Shown here: in pieces, positions 49,892 through 62,522 of the stretch
How the letters are laid out: each line of letters begins with the position of its first letter
Numbering within the stretch: the first letter of the stretch is position 1
Source: Atherix ibis
Taxonomy: Eukaryota > Arthropoda > Insecta > Diptera > Athericidae
Length of the DNA stretch: 64,000 nt
Direction of reading: 5' to 3'
Assembly (NCBI GenBank): GCA_958298945.1
Contig: OY282607.1
Span: 90,031,270-90,095,269 of the forward strand
Notes under the pieces: model-generated
Seen by the model: only the letters and a program-made list of their open reading frames with translations
Database searches by the model: none
Told to the model about the DNA's origin: nothing
Made by a program: the position numbers and the translations under genes

Positions 49892-51752
49892 CACATTTTT
49901 CTGTTGCGTCATTATAACAGCAACACCACTGCAGTCGTACTGTGGTCTGCCGGCTCTTCCAATCATTTGTAGTATTGCACTTTCGGAGTATTCAACCACA
50001 GTACCGTGAATAAAGCTCTTTTTTTTGGATTAATTTAGAAAAATTGTAATTTTTTTTTTTTTTAAAGAAGAATTAAATACAATTGGTTTGTTTCTTTCAC
50101 ATTTCTTTTTGTTAAATCTTGAAATTTTTGTTGTTTTTCTTTAATTTACCTCTGTTGATTTAACTACAACCAAATGTGCTGGTAAATTAACACCCATCGC
50201 CAAAGTATTTGTAGAAATTAATATCATAATTATTGAATTACGAAATGATTCTTCAATAATATTTCGATCGTTATAGCTAAGCCCTGCATGATGATAGGCG
50301 ATGCCCTTTATCATCAAATTTTGTAGTTTTGTATCTTGTAGACTGTAAAAATAATTAAATAATAATAATGTTGTTTTAGAATTTCTTTTAATTTTATTTT
50401 TATTTATTTTACAAGCTAGCACAGATTGAAAACTAACTTTTGTGATATTTTAACTAGTGCAGCTTTTTGAGTATTGCCAAGTAAGAGTAGACCTTTTTCC
50501 TTTACTAAAACGCTTGATGCCATTTCGACAGCTTTTCTGCTGCTACAGAAAATCTTAAATGAATAGAAATTTTTAATATATCGAAAATAATTGAAATTAC
50601 ACAATACAAAATGATTTTTTCTACACTCTGTCATATACTAATTCTGTTTTTTTTTGATGAAATTTAAGAATGACAAATTCACCCAATAAACAATAAAGCA
50701 AAAACAGTTCTCTTAATTTACCAATGTTGGTTTTCCATTTGAATATTTTCTAATAACTTGAGCCAACTTATAATTTAAATGCATATCAAATTTAAAACCA
50801 GACTGATTGGAATTAAATCCTAAAACAAACCGTTTTAACTTAACAGGTCGATAAGTATCGGATATTCTGTAAATTATATTAAGAAAACAAATTACACTTT
50901 TTGTTATTTATTCGATTAACAGGATATGAAATATAAGACGTACTGATAATAAGTCAATGGATTTTTATCTTTTAGCCATTCTGCCAGATCCTCTATATTC
51001 GGTATAGTTGCTGAAACAGCTAAAAATCTTAAATTTATCATACACTGTCTTTGGCTATTACTTCCTTTTGCAGTAGAAAACTGAATTGTTTTCATTCGAG
51101 ACACTATAGTCTCCAAAATTGGACCGCGTACATCCTCGTTCAGAAGATGAACCTCATCGATCATAAACAATTTAATAGCGCTTACGGCGGTTCTATTATC
51201 TCTCCACCGTCTCGTTAGTGAATCCCACTTCTCTGGTGTTGTAACTATCAATTGGGCAGAATCAAATTCTCCGAAATCATATACTTCGCTGTCGCCAGTT
51301 ATTTCAACGCACTGAATTCCCAAACCATCAAATTTTCCCACCCAATCAGCTGCTCTTTCTGTGCACAAAGCCTTAATCGGTGCGACATAAACAATTTTAA
51401 AATGACCACTTTCGCTTAGCGCTTTTGTATGCATCAAAAGCCGGATTATGGCCAATTCGAAGACGACTGTTTTTCCAGAGCCAGTCGGCGCACTCAAAAC
51501 CAATGATTTGTCCGAATTGAAAACATCATCGAATACTTTTGATTGAATAACATTGAAATTGTTGTATTGCGAAAAAATGTGCTGATATTCATGAGCTAAT
51601 AAAAATATGTCAAGGATTCAATTATTTCCATTTTGATTAAGATAATGTGCTACAAGTAAAATAGTTATTATTCAATTTGTTTTTCTGTTTATTTAAAAAA
51701 GGCTACGAATTTCACTAATCAATCGCAAATCTTCCATGAGTCTAACTGTCAT
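49892..51752 (-). CDS. HFM1: HFM1/MER3-type meiotic DNA helicase, coding exons 1-6
   Basis: An SF2 Ski2-like helicase needed in other eukaryotes for meiotic crossing-over, acting in the nucleus on recombination intermediates. Exons, minus strand: 51752-51707, 51595-50944, 50866-50722, 50553-50438, 50342-50150 and 50017-49892. The phases chain without a break and the seventh exon is at 3952-3724, giving 502 codons in the window. Motifs: Walker A APTGSGKT (51-58), DEVH (162-165), SATIPN (210-215), AYHHAGLS, TNTLAMGVNLPAH and motif VI QMIGRAGRPQYD (401-412). All are intact. The start at 51752 is the first ATG in a frame giving LRLISEIPHEYQHIF, which matches human HFM1 spacing. It is less certain, because exon 1 ends at a weak donor (GTAGCC) and vertebrate proteins are longer at the N-terminus. 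The exon 4 donor is GTTAGT. The exon 6 acceptor follows an A run rather than pyrimidines. It lies 317 bp downstream of geminin, on the same strand. Confidence 0.88.
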
Positions 51753-52069
51753 ACGCTTGACCGTTGAAACAATTTTACCAGAACTAATTTAAATTTATTA
51801 AAATTTTAGCAAAACAAACAAAATGGACTTCTGCGAAATACGACATCTTTGATCAATTAAAATAACTATTTTCAAATTCAAACCATTTATTTTCAAAGCC
51901 ACAGAAAAGGAAAAAGACAAATTCACTGTCAGAAACGATTATAATAAATCAACTTTAGTTAAATATGTTAACAGAAAATAATGTGGTGTCAATTTTTAAA
52001 GAAAATAATAATTCTATATAAAAAATAAATACTTAATGCTAAATTATTTCATAATTGGCAGTCTATTAA

Positions 52070-52898
52070 TTAGTCAGAATCATCCGAATTGTCTAAAATT
52101 GAAGAATCGGATGCCTCCCTTATAATGCTGCTCGAACTAAGCCCACTGGTACTGGCTTCTCCTGAAATTCTGTCACCTTCACTTTGATCTCCATTAGCAC
52201 TTACATCGATACCAGTAATTTCGCCGGCGTTTTCACCTTCACTCAGCATTTCTGTTAGTACTTCTACCAGATTTTTGGCTTCGTCCAACATTTTTCGTGA
52301 TGTTTCCAATTCATCTTCCAGGCCGTCGATCCTTTCGTATAATTTTGCATTTTCTTCCAGAGTTTCGTCCAGAGCTTTACGGCGTCGTTCAGCTAATACT
52401 TGCCAATAACTTTCACTGGGATTATCTTCTGATGTTAAATCTTCTGCTGATATTTCCAAGTTTATTGAGTCCTCCGTTTGTGAACATTGGTGTCGCATTC
52501 TTTTCCTCCGAATTTCCGTAAAATTCACATCACTACATAATATTTATAATAAAAACTCTTTTAATTATTATATTATTAAAAAGATACTATCATATTAGAA
52601 TACGTACGTCTTAGATTTTACGAGCGTTTTACCAACCAATGATGTTCTTCCAACCAGATTTTCTTTATCCGTAGCATCATGTTGTAGAATTTTCAATGTT
52701 CTTCTGCTCTGTTTTATATTCTCCTAAAATATACAAATTTATATTATAAGAACAAAGTTTTTTTTTAGTTGGAAAAAAATTTATACAAAACTAAATCCGA
52801 GACACCTGAATTAAGCTCATCGATTCCAATGAGTCCCTTACCTGCTGTTCAGCAGATGTTTCGATTTTAATAAATACTTTTTGTGGTAAATTTGTCAT
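52070..52898 (-). CDS. geminin: Geminin, DNA replication licensing inhibitor (3 exons)
   Basis: A 211-residue nuclear protein that binds Cdt1 through a dimeric coiled coil and blocks MCM loading outside G1. Exons are 52898-52842 (19 codons, from ATG at 52898), 52723-52608 and 52532-52070, with GT-AG junctions in phase 0 and phase 2. Exon 2 carries RRTLKILQ (from residue 26), matching the geminin destruction box used by the APC/C, followed by KENLVGR. The core in exon 3 reads NPSESYWQVLAERRRKALDE (95-114), then the leucine-rich coiled coil to about residue 155 (LYERIDGLEDELETSRKML, VEVLTEML). The acidic, Ser-rich tail ends SDSSILDNSDDSD. The length is close to human (209, from memory). I see no damage. 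It sits upstream of HFM1 in tandem, but nothing indicates a shared transcript. Confidence 0.93.
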
Positions 52899-54225
52899 TT
52901 TGTATCAATAAAACTTATCTATATCAAAATGAATAAAAACGAAAAACGCTTTCTACCAAATATTGTGATTAAATGTGACCACACGATCGTATACACAACG
53001 CTAATAATAGGGCTGCTGTCAAAATAAAGCGCCAAAACTTGTGCCGTGAATGTAGACTTTAGAAAAGAAAACTTCGAATTCGAAAAAACGTTACTAATTA
53101 AGTAAATAGTTTTCATATAAATTTTTACATATATTTTTAATTAATTAAAAAATTATAGTTTTATTATTGAACAAACATAAACAATTCTTTGTAATATATT
53201 CAATAGAAATAATATTTAATTGAATGAAAATTCATTTTATATTCATAAAAATGGAGAAAAGATTAAATATATAATGGTTTTTGTCTTTGATAAAAATAAT
53301 TTGTTCGGCGAAATTTTCAATCGACAAAAACTGAATTTTTTTGGAGTGAACAAAATTTCTATAAATTTTTTTAACAGATCAGAGTAATTATATTTTATTC
53401 AAATACATTTTTTTAAATCTATTACATAAAATAAATACAATTTATTTATATTTTCTTGAATTGGTAAGCATTATTTGATATTGAAAATTCAGCAGACATA
53501 TTTTAAATAATTTGATTGAACTCATGACTTAAGCCAACTTATGTATTTATAAGGCAATTAATAAGTAAAATGCGGCGCTGTGGATACAAAATTGAAAATA
53601 AAACGCCTAAAATGGTATTTTCTGGGTTCATTGTGAATGACTCAGAACTGCTAGGCGAAACAGCTGATATAAAAATGTCTCTGAACGAAAATTTAAACGC
53701 GCGAAAGCATATACGCTTACTCACTTTTAACCGTAACAGAGAGGATTATTAATGGTTTTGGAATCTCCCCTAAGAGACTTTGTCCCCACAATTTCACAAT
53801 CCTACGAGAATTTCTGGTATTTATGATGAGCTCTTTGAGCGTGAAAAATTGTGCTGTCAGATTTCCCCTCAGTACTGGCGTAATATCAAAAATTTAATTT
53901 TTAATCGAAATTCAAAACTTAATTAAAAAGTAGTGAATTCACTTTAATCGAAATTATATTTAACTGCAAAAAATTCAAACACTCTGCCATATGGTTATAT
54001 CTGCACATTCATTTGTCGAAAGAGCGACACTCTTTCTAATCTATCACCTGTTAACGCACTCAATGTAAATAAACAAAATGAAAAAGGGGCACAAACTGCG
54101 CACAGCTGATTGTACAAAGTAAATATTTTTATTTCATAATTTACAAAGAAACTTAACATATTTTATTTGTGACTATTTACATAATATCAATGGAAAAAAG
54201 TTAGTCTTATAGCTCCCATTTGAGG
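52899..54225. other. Intergenic; unassigned ORF at 53570-53752
   Basis: Mostly AT-rich. A 60-codon plus-strand frame (53570-53752) is followed in another frame (53765-53880) by FHNPTRISGIYDELFERE. Codon content is better than the surroundings, but I recognise no family. It may be a decayed gene or element. Confidence 0.35.
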
Positions 54226-54549
54226 TCAGCCTCTTGGACAGTTGTGGAAGAATTTTGTCTCACGATCTAGTTTGTATTCGAATACTGGATCTTTACAGTA
54301 AACGCAAAATTTTACAGTCTTGTGTATTGTAGTTGTATAATGTTTTAAAATATGCGAATTTGTATTTGCACAAAATTCACGTTTGCAATCGTTGCAAAAA
54401 GCTTTCTTTTCCGGTCCGTCTCCAGTTTCAAGGAATAATCTATGCGTTGCATCACATTCCACTGTTTCTGGTTTGTTGTGCATTGTGTCTATCTGATCCG
54501 AAATTTTACAGAAAACCCCAAAAAAAACACTATCGCCATCAACATCCAA
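54226..54549 (-). CDS. Small Cys/His-rich protein, function unknown
   Basis: An uninterrupted 107-codon frame from the ATG at 54549 to a TGA. Its composition is unlike the AT-rich surroundings. It carries a paired metal-binding pattern: FCNDCKREFC followed by HILKHY and IHK, then FCVYCKDPVFEYKL and a final FHNC. This looks like two zinc-binding units, perhaps one BED/C2H2-like and one ribbon-like. I do not recognise the family and give no function. No frameshift or intron is evident, but an upstream exon cannot be excluded because there is no clear promoter. It lies between geminin and mof on the same strand. Confidence 0.6.
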   Translation of the reverse strand: MDVDGDSVFFGVFCKISDQIDTMHNKPETVECDATHRLFLETGDGPEKKAFCNDCKREFCANTNSHILKHYTTTIHKTVKFCVYCKDPVFEYKLDRETKFFHNCPRG

Positions 54550-55570
54550 TGAGTAACTGATCTAAAAAATTTCGGGACGGTCGAGTGTACGGCTGTTATT
54601 TATGAGTGAGAAAGATCTTTAAATATGAGAATAGTAAGAGACCTTTTCAAAGAAGAAAATCACAAAAAGATTTATGAGAATTTGAAAATATTATTAAAAT
54701 CATATTTTTAATATTCAAATTTATTTATATCATAATTAAAAGTGGAACAAAAAACTGATTGTGAGCTAAATTTGGTGGCGGTTAATTAGTAACTACAAAT
54801 GTCAGAATGAGAGCGTCTTGAAAATTTGTCAATTGGCATTTCGATTAGCTCTGACATTTTATTAATTCTATATTATTTTGATTAAATATAATATAATATA
54901 GAAAATAATATTTAAATAAAAAAATTTTTCTTTATTGTTAGAGGAATTTTTACTGTCTTAATAAGTAAATTTTAGTTATTTAATTTTATTTAAAAAAAAA
55001 AATCCAAATAGAATTTTGTGCTTGCCAATAGATGGCATTAAAATCACTAAAAGTGTCAAATCATATATTCACAATTCCAATGAATATTTTCTAAAAATTA
55101 ATTAAATAATTTTTTGGGTTGTTTTTAATAATGGCTAGTTTTGTGAGAAAAATGCATTTTTATTTTTATAATCACTAATGCTAACAGACTTTTTCTTTTT
55201 GACTAATACGTATTTGGTAAAATGAGCAAAAACATATTTTATTTTCTTAAAATTTCTGATCTTTCCGTTGATTTTTAAAATACTCTAAAAAATCGAACAT
55301 ATTTAACAGATTTTTGATCCAACGAATCAAAGATTCTAAGTGATTTTAGAATTTGATCCAAAACTCAATTTGAATTTTCAGTGAGGAACACAACAACAAC
55401 AACAAAAAATTGAATAAAAGACAAAAATTTGAAGATTACATACTTCAAATATAATTTTAATAAATTATCACCTTTCTTAAAAGTAAAGAAACACACTAAT
55501 TATAATAAATAGCCAAAAAAAAAAAAGAGAAAAAAACAATTGCCGTCAACTATTTTAAGCGCAAGTTTAA
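54550..55570. other. Intergenic, no gene recognised
   Basis: AT-rich. Holds an AGATGGC motif (55030-55036). ATTAAA on the minus strand at 55461-55456 is a possible poly(A) signal for mof. Confidence 0.4.
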
Positions 55571-56950
55571 CTAACTGTTTTTTTTGAATTTTGCATTTGT
55601 ATTCCGTTTTGGTGGTATCCATCGTAAACAGGTATGGTCGACAGTAAGTTTGGGCCTCTTAAATTGTGGCAATTGAAGATGTTCAGCAACTGTTTTTGGA
55701 GTTACACAAATAACATGTTGTCCCTTCCAGTATTTAACCATTTTCATCGATTGTAATGTGTAAATGATGTCCTCCTGTGTAATTCCACTCAGTTCGCTTA
55801 GTTCCTTGATCGATTGTGTTGTTGTCCGGAATTCCTTCATCAATTCAAGTAATGTATATGCCCAATAGCTTCTGTAGCTTAAACGTCCAAGATCTGATAA
55901 TGGTTTCTCTGGACTACCAACCACTCCTTCTCGACGAGATAGCTCATAGCTGAAGGCTATTAATAACTTTCCGTAGCCTTTGCGTTGGTATGGCGGCAGT
56001 ATTAAAATGCATGCAACATTGTTATTGTCTGGCGATTCTTTCTCTTTCGAAAAGTATCCAACTATATGGGCTCCTTTTTTGTCCACTTCACATAAAACAT
56101 AGAAGAAAAACGGCTCCACATCATAATACAATGTCTTGTGATCAAGAAACAGTTTCGCCATCAGACATAACGTCTGACAATAGATTTTATGATCTTTGCC
56201 ATCTATTTCGTATATGGATATGGTTCCCTTGCGATAAATAGCGTTTCCAGGCGGTTGTCGTTGCGTGCATTCTGTAGCATGATACCGGTATGTCCGTGCG
56301 AATTTCATATATTTTAGGCAATATTCACACACATAGAGCGTTCCCACTTTTCCGTACTCGTCTGGGTATGGTGAGAAGTACCATGTGTCTATTTCGAACC
56401 GTCCAATTCTTAGTTTGTCGATATACTTCACCTTCGTGATGGCCTCGTGCTCCTTTTCGAGAGCAGCCGTCGTTGGGTCCATTTCAGCATATGTCTTCTG
56501 TACATGATTAATTTCGTCATGTCGCCGTTTTTGATTTCTGGTCAGTTTCCGATCAGTATTTTCCACTGGCGACGGATTTTCGAGTGATGCTATCTGCTCC
56601 TTGCTCAGCTGTTTGAGTGTTTTGGCATTTTTATTATCGGGGTCCTCTTGATCACCGTTTTCCGATTGTGCTGACGATGTGATGCGATCTCTCGATACCC
56701 ATTCGTCCAAGCGACGATTCAAGCCAACATAATGCACATAATATTCGCTCGCCGAAAATTCATTACAGCGTGACTGTATAATTTGGGCTGGATGTAAATT
56801 ACCATCCGCACGACGTATTAAATACACTTCGCCGGTATTGATCTCTTTGTCTTCAGATCCGCTGCCATCGCCGCTACCGCTACCACCACTTCCAGTGCCG
56901 CTACTACCGTTCCCGTCACTCGACACCTTCTCTGTTGTTTTCTCTGTCAT
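55571..56950 (-). CDS. mof: MYST histone acetyltransferase MOF/KAT8
   Basis: A single-exon, 459-residue histone H4K16 acetyltransferase, the catalytic subunit of MSL and NSL complexes and of X dosage compensation in flies. A Gly/Ser-rich, acidic N-terminus (12-35) leads into a chromo-barrel (about 40-92; [26 protein letters not shown]). Then comes [20 protein letters not shown], which marks MOF rather than Tip60. The MYST domain has a C2HC zinc finger (C208, C211, H224, C228), the lysine equivalent to the autoacetylated one (K272 in LDHKTLYYD), the Cys in ACILILPP (C314), the acetyl-CoA loop QRKGYGK (322-328) and the catalytic Glu in [10 protein letters not shown] (E348). All key residues are present. 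It is close to human KAT8 in length and lacks the long N-terminal extension of Drosophila MOF. It is head-to-head with Ubc9, 927 bp apart. Confidence 0.95.
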   Translation of the reverse strand: MTEKTTEKVSSDGNGSSGTGSGGSGSGDGSGSEDKEINTGEVYLIRRADGNLHPAQIIQSRCNEFSASEYYVHYVGLNRRLDEWVSRDRITSSAQSENGDQEDPDNKNAKTLKQLSKEQIASLENPSPVENTDRKLTRNQKRRHDEINHVQKTYAEMDPTTAALEKEHEAITKVKYIDKLRIGRFEIDTWYFSPYPDEYGKVGTLYVCEYCLKYMKFARTYRYHATECTQRQPPGNAIYRKGTISIYEIDGKDHKIYCQTLCLMAKLFLDHKTLYYDVEPFFFYVLCEVDKKGAHIVGYFSKEKESPDNNNVACILILPPYQRKGYGKLLIAFSYELSRREGVVGSPEKPLSDLGRLSYRSYWAYTLLELMKEFRTTTQSIKELSELSGITQEDIIYTLQSMKMVKYWKGQHVICVTPKTVAEHLQLPQFKRPKLTVDHTCLRWIPPKRNTNAKFKKNS

Positions 56951-57877
56951 ATCGATGTTTCCAGACCATTAGAGCGGATTTTCTTTTCTAACCAGCTTCA
57001 CTTTTATCTCTGCCAAACAATTCCTATTACCTTTTTTATATTTCAATACATTGCTATCAATTTATTATTTAAATAATTACTTAAAATGCTATTTTTTAAA
57101 GACAATATGTTTTAAAAAATTTATATCCAACTAGACGCCGCTATTTCTTATCGACATTTAAACAAACGCAAACGCTGTCATTGTGTGAAAATTTCACAAC
57201 AGTGTAGCAACGTGTTCCAAATGAATCAGCGCCATCTCAACTAATCGAAATAAATTTCAAAATCCTTTTTTGAAAAATCGATTTGAACAGAAAATTAGAT
57301 TTATTTTATTTCTCTTATATAAATAAATAGTTATATGGTATATACAATTTTACAAAAAAAAAAAAAAAAATTATAATTTACATTAAAATGAATTACCAAT
57401 TAATATTGATTGTATTATCATATATATTTTTTTTTAAATCATAAATTTATATATACTACAGAATTATATATAAATTTATGATTTTAAATAATATATTATA
57501 ATAAAATCAAAATCTATTGGTTAATTAGTTATTTTAATACGCTCACTTTAATATATTTTACTTGTAATAATTTAATTTTTTAAGTTCATATTTGAAAATA
57601 ATTGAAAAGCAGACTTTTGATGCGATTTGAACTGCTATGAAGTAGGAAGCAGAACAAGTGAATATTGGCTTCTCCGCCATTCGATTTTAATCACCGCCAT
57701 ATTTTTGACGTATGCGTTAGTTTGTGAGCTTTTGTTTTCTGCGGTTTAAATTCCCAAGAAGAGCAAAATTCGCTAAAATTTTCTATCATTATTTAAAAAG
57801 TAGCTGATTTTTAATTAAATTGTGCTGTCTATTTTACTTTTTTTTGTGAATTTGAATAGAAGTGGTAATTGATTAAA
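56951..57877. other. Intergenic between divergent mof and Ubc9
   Basis: Presumably holds both promoters. No TATA box is well placed. It contains an A-run (about 57350-57369), a perfect 20-bp hairpin (57436-57484), and an AGATGGC motif on the minus strand (57231-57237). Confidence 0.45.
57436..57484. repeat. Perfect 20-bp inverted repeat, 9-nt loop
   Basis: The arm AAATCATAAATTTATATATA (57436-57455) and its exact reverse complement (57465-57484) surround CTACAGAAT. It is AT-only apart from one G:C pair per arm. Confidence 0.9.
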
Positions 57878-59500
<1,623 letters not shown>

Positions 59501-59602
59501 ACAAGATAATAATTTATTCAAAAAGAAAATTTATAAAACTTTATTTAACATTATTTAATTATAATAATTTCAACTGCAAAGAATATTGATAAAGATGCTA
59601 CA

Positions 59603-59608
59603 AATAAA
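59603..59608 (+). terminator. lwr: Poly(A) signal of Ubc9
   Basis: AATAAA 102 nt past the stop, followed by a T-rich region. Confidence 0.7.
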
Positions 59609-60588
59609 ATGTCTTCTTTAATTATTATTATTATTTTTGATATATATTTTCACATAACTACTTGGCTTCCTCGATGACGGTTGCTAAGTTTTGGATACAT
59701 AAATAATAGTCATCGAAATATCAATTAACATTCGTAATAATTTTATTTTATTTTTAAGCAAAATTTAATATAAAAAATGAACAAAATCAATAACAACAAA
59801 CATCAAAATAATAGAAGAAAAACAAAATTAAAAGGTAGTAATTGTTAACGCATGTTCATGTAGAAATGATTATTTATAATTAATTTTAATTTTATAATGC
59901 GGAGACATCATTCTCCATCAAATGATTGATTTGTGAATTTATATATATATAAATTTTTTTTAAATATGTAGGAAACTACCTTTGTCAAGAATTATTTAAA
60001 GTAAAGTAAGATTTAACACGATTATAAAAATAATTTAAATCTAAAATTATAACTATATTAAAATAATATTAAAGAGATGAGAAAGAAATGTGAAAAATAT
60101 TTAGTATTAATGACTTGATCGGAATACAATAAATACAATTTTTTCAATTAGACTGGTAAAGATTTTGATTGTTTTTTTTTGTTTTCAAAAATTTCTTTAC
60201 ATTTTAGAATATATTTTTTTAACACAGCGAATTTTATAGTTTTACATCTATAGGGATTCCGCATAGATCGTAGTTACTTCATCGTGAATTTTGCAGTTTT
60301 CCACAAATTATATAATAGGTTTAGATAAAATTTTAATGTTTTAATAGACTCCAATTGCCGAAACTTAAAATTTGATTTGATTTTGAATTCGTTTTATCAA
60401 AATGGTTTACGAGAATTGAATTGCACGAAATTTAGACACTGAATCTAGTGTGTAAGGAACACTCAATCAGATGACTGAAATTACTTCTAAGAATAGTTGC
60501 TGGACTAGCGAAAAAGAATATATCATAAAAACGAAAAACCCGTTTTATCTTCTGGTCTGTAGGAAGAGGAACAAAGATTCGGGATAGT
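59609..60588. other. Intergenic, no gene recognised
   Basis: AT-rich downstream flank of Ubc9. Confidence 0.4.
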
Positions 60589-61145
60589 ATGCGTCTGGAT
60601 TCAGCCCTCTTTGGCGTAAATTTAAGATATGATAAAATATGGTATGTCCCGGACGGGACACTCTATTCGCTCATTTTATTTGTCAGAATGCCAGGGCAAC
60701 AGAGCAAAGGCAGATTTTCAGCTATCCTTATTTGTATTAATTTCATAAATTGTCATAAACATCATTTAATTATTAATTTAAATTGGTTCTAGTATTCTTG
60801 ATATGATTGCATTGGAAAAATTATGTATTTTTGAGGTAGTTTAGTTATCAACTGTAGTAGACATTTTGAAACCTAACCTTACAAATTATATAAGAGGTTA
60901 TGTTGAAAAAGACTGAATAGCACGTTGTAATTTTTAGAAATGTGAGGTTATGTTGAAAGAGACTGAATAGCACGTTGTGATTTGGGAAGGTTTCCGTCTG
61001 CATTCAGCCCTCTTTGTCGTAAATTTAAAATTAGACAAAATAAGGAAATCAGAGTAATTAACAGCCTACCGGACGGGACAATACTCTAATCGCTCATTTT
61101 ATGTGTCAGAATGCCAGGGCAACAGAATAAATGCAGGTTTTCAGC
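60589..61145 (+). repeat. Compound repeat A-B-b-A
   Basis: Repeat A (60589-60722) recurs at 60990-61145. Both carry ATTCAGCCCTCTTTG, CGGACGGGACA and CAGAATGCCAGGGCAACAGA. Between them stand repeat B copy 2 (60730-60941) and a 40-bp partial third copy of its end (60942-60983). No coding. It looks like pieces of an unrecognised transposable element duplicated locally, with one further copy of B inside Ubc9. Confidence 0.8.
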
Positions 61146-61560
61146 AGTGCTTGTTTCTTCGTTGGACTTTATCCTTATTGAAACTGGTCGAAAGCAGATA
61201 TTACACTAATTTTGAAAGTCCCGCTTAACCACAGTATATAAGAGCTTTTGCTTCCTAAGTTATTCTCCGCACAATATATTGAAAAAATTATTTCTACCCC
61301 TTTCCTTAATGATCTCTGCGTTGGAAATATATCTATCAACTTTATATCTTAATTTACAAACCTCCATGGTGTTCGGAGCGGGATTGAGGATGTCTACAAC
61401 ACTAAGTAAATGCAAAAAAGAAAACATCATTTCGGTCCTTTATATAGGAAACTTTTTTGTGGATGGATTTGGTGATTCCATTCTTCAGTTCACGGACGCT
61501 GCTATCGATGACCACACAATATCCTTTGCTACCCCCTAGCTTGTTGATAATTAGGATAAT

Positions 61561-61659
61561 AAGGCTGTGAGAGTTATAAAAAGTTCAAGGCTCCGACAGT
61601 TATAAAAATTTCAAGGCTGCAAGAGTTATAAAAAGTTTAAGATTGCGAAACTTATTAAG
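61561..61659 (+). repeat. 26-bp tandem repeat, 3 units plus a partial
   Basis: Units starting at 61561, 61587 and 61613 share AAGGCT, then GAGTTATAAAAA or a close variant. A degraded fourth unit starts at 61639. Confidence 0.85.
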
Positions 61660-61679
61660 AAAATAATAAATTTTTTTTA

Positions 61680-62330
61680 CAGGCTTGGAAACTATTCGTG
61701 GGTCAGTAAAATATTGGGTGCACAATTACATTCGTTCCAATCTATTTAACAATAGATTGGGTTCCCGGTCATGTTGATGTTGTGTGCAATGAGCGTGGTG
61801 ATTAGCTGGTGGCGAGAAAGGCTCTCCTCCAGCGGTTCTGCGCCAACTGAAATTCCAAACTTGGTACACCTATTTACCAAATGGCATTTAAAATCTTTAG
61901 CTTTACGTAGAAAAATAAACTGGATCAACAGTGGTCAAACCTCATCAAACCAGTATGCTCAGCAGCCTTTCCAAGGAAACTGCTCAGAATTCAGGTTGGG
62001 CATACCGCACTTATCCATGATTTCCTCTTCAGTAACCAATATCGTCTTACATGCCATTTCTGTGGCATTCAACTCACCATTCCCCCATGTTTTAAATGAA
62101 TGACACTTAACGCAGAATAACTCCTTCCACTGTGCAGGTTTTATATCTAATAACTCCTTTGCCAACGCCTGTCTTTCATTTTCTAAAGTAACTAATATGC
62201 TCCATAAAATTGAACCACTTCTGATTGCATCCTCCAATTAACCATCGATCGGTTTCATTAGGTAAGCTGGCAATGCCAAGCCACACATACGTGTAACATG
62301 AAGTCGCCAAATGAGCTCATGTTTGTGGCG
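61680..62330 (+). mobile_element. Non-LTR retrotransposon 3'-end relic with RNase H remnant
   Basis: The plus strand reads IDWVPGHVDVVCNERGD (RNase H end, near 61755-61810) followed by LVARKAL. Then come KLLRIQVGHTALIHDFLFSN and LTCHFCGIQL (near 61970-62080), which match the C-terminal region of I/jockey-type elements (LRxGHTxLTHxxL...CxxCG). Stops are present. An RNase H beginning may be represented by FTDAAIDDHT near 61490. The end 62236-62325 recurs at 32709-32800. Confidence 0.65.
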
Positions 62331-62522
62331 CTTATACGAGTATCAACAAAACAAAACGATTTTCAATAGTTTTTATTCAGAATATATATACTTGCTGTAA
62401 ATTCTGAACTTATTCAATTGTAGTAGTCGAATATTTCTAAACCTCATCGTAATTATAGGGAAATTTTATTGACGAGCAAAAGTATAGAAAAGATAAGAAC
62501 TAAATCCGAATAAGATTCGACT
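62331..62522 (+). other. 5' flank of the CCT6-like gene
   Basis: Short AT-rich region before the ATG at 62523, next to the LINE relic. No clear TATA box. The promoter must be here or in the relic unless a leader intron exists. Confidence 0.35.

Noticed and set aside
55990..56241. 83-codon plus-strand frame.
   Set aside because: Antisense to the mof coding sequence.
55571..56950. Assignment of the MYST protein as Tip60/KAT5.
   Set aside because: The linker [20 protein letters not shown] and the [14 protein letters not shown]-terminus match MOF/KAT8, not KAT5.
61771..62103. 110-codon plus-strand frame as a possible gene.
   Set aside because: It overlaps a different frame that reads as RNase H/C-terminal LINE remnants; stops in the true frame show a dead retrotransposon.
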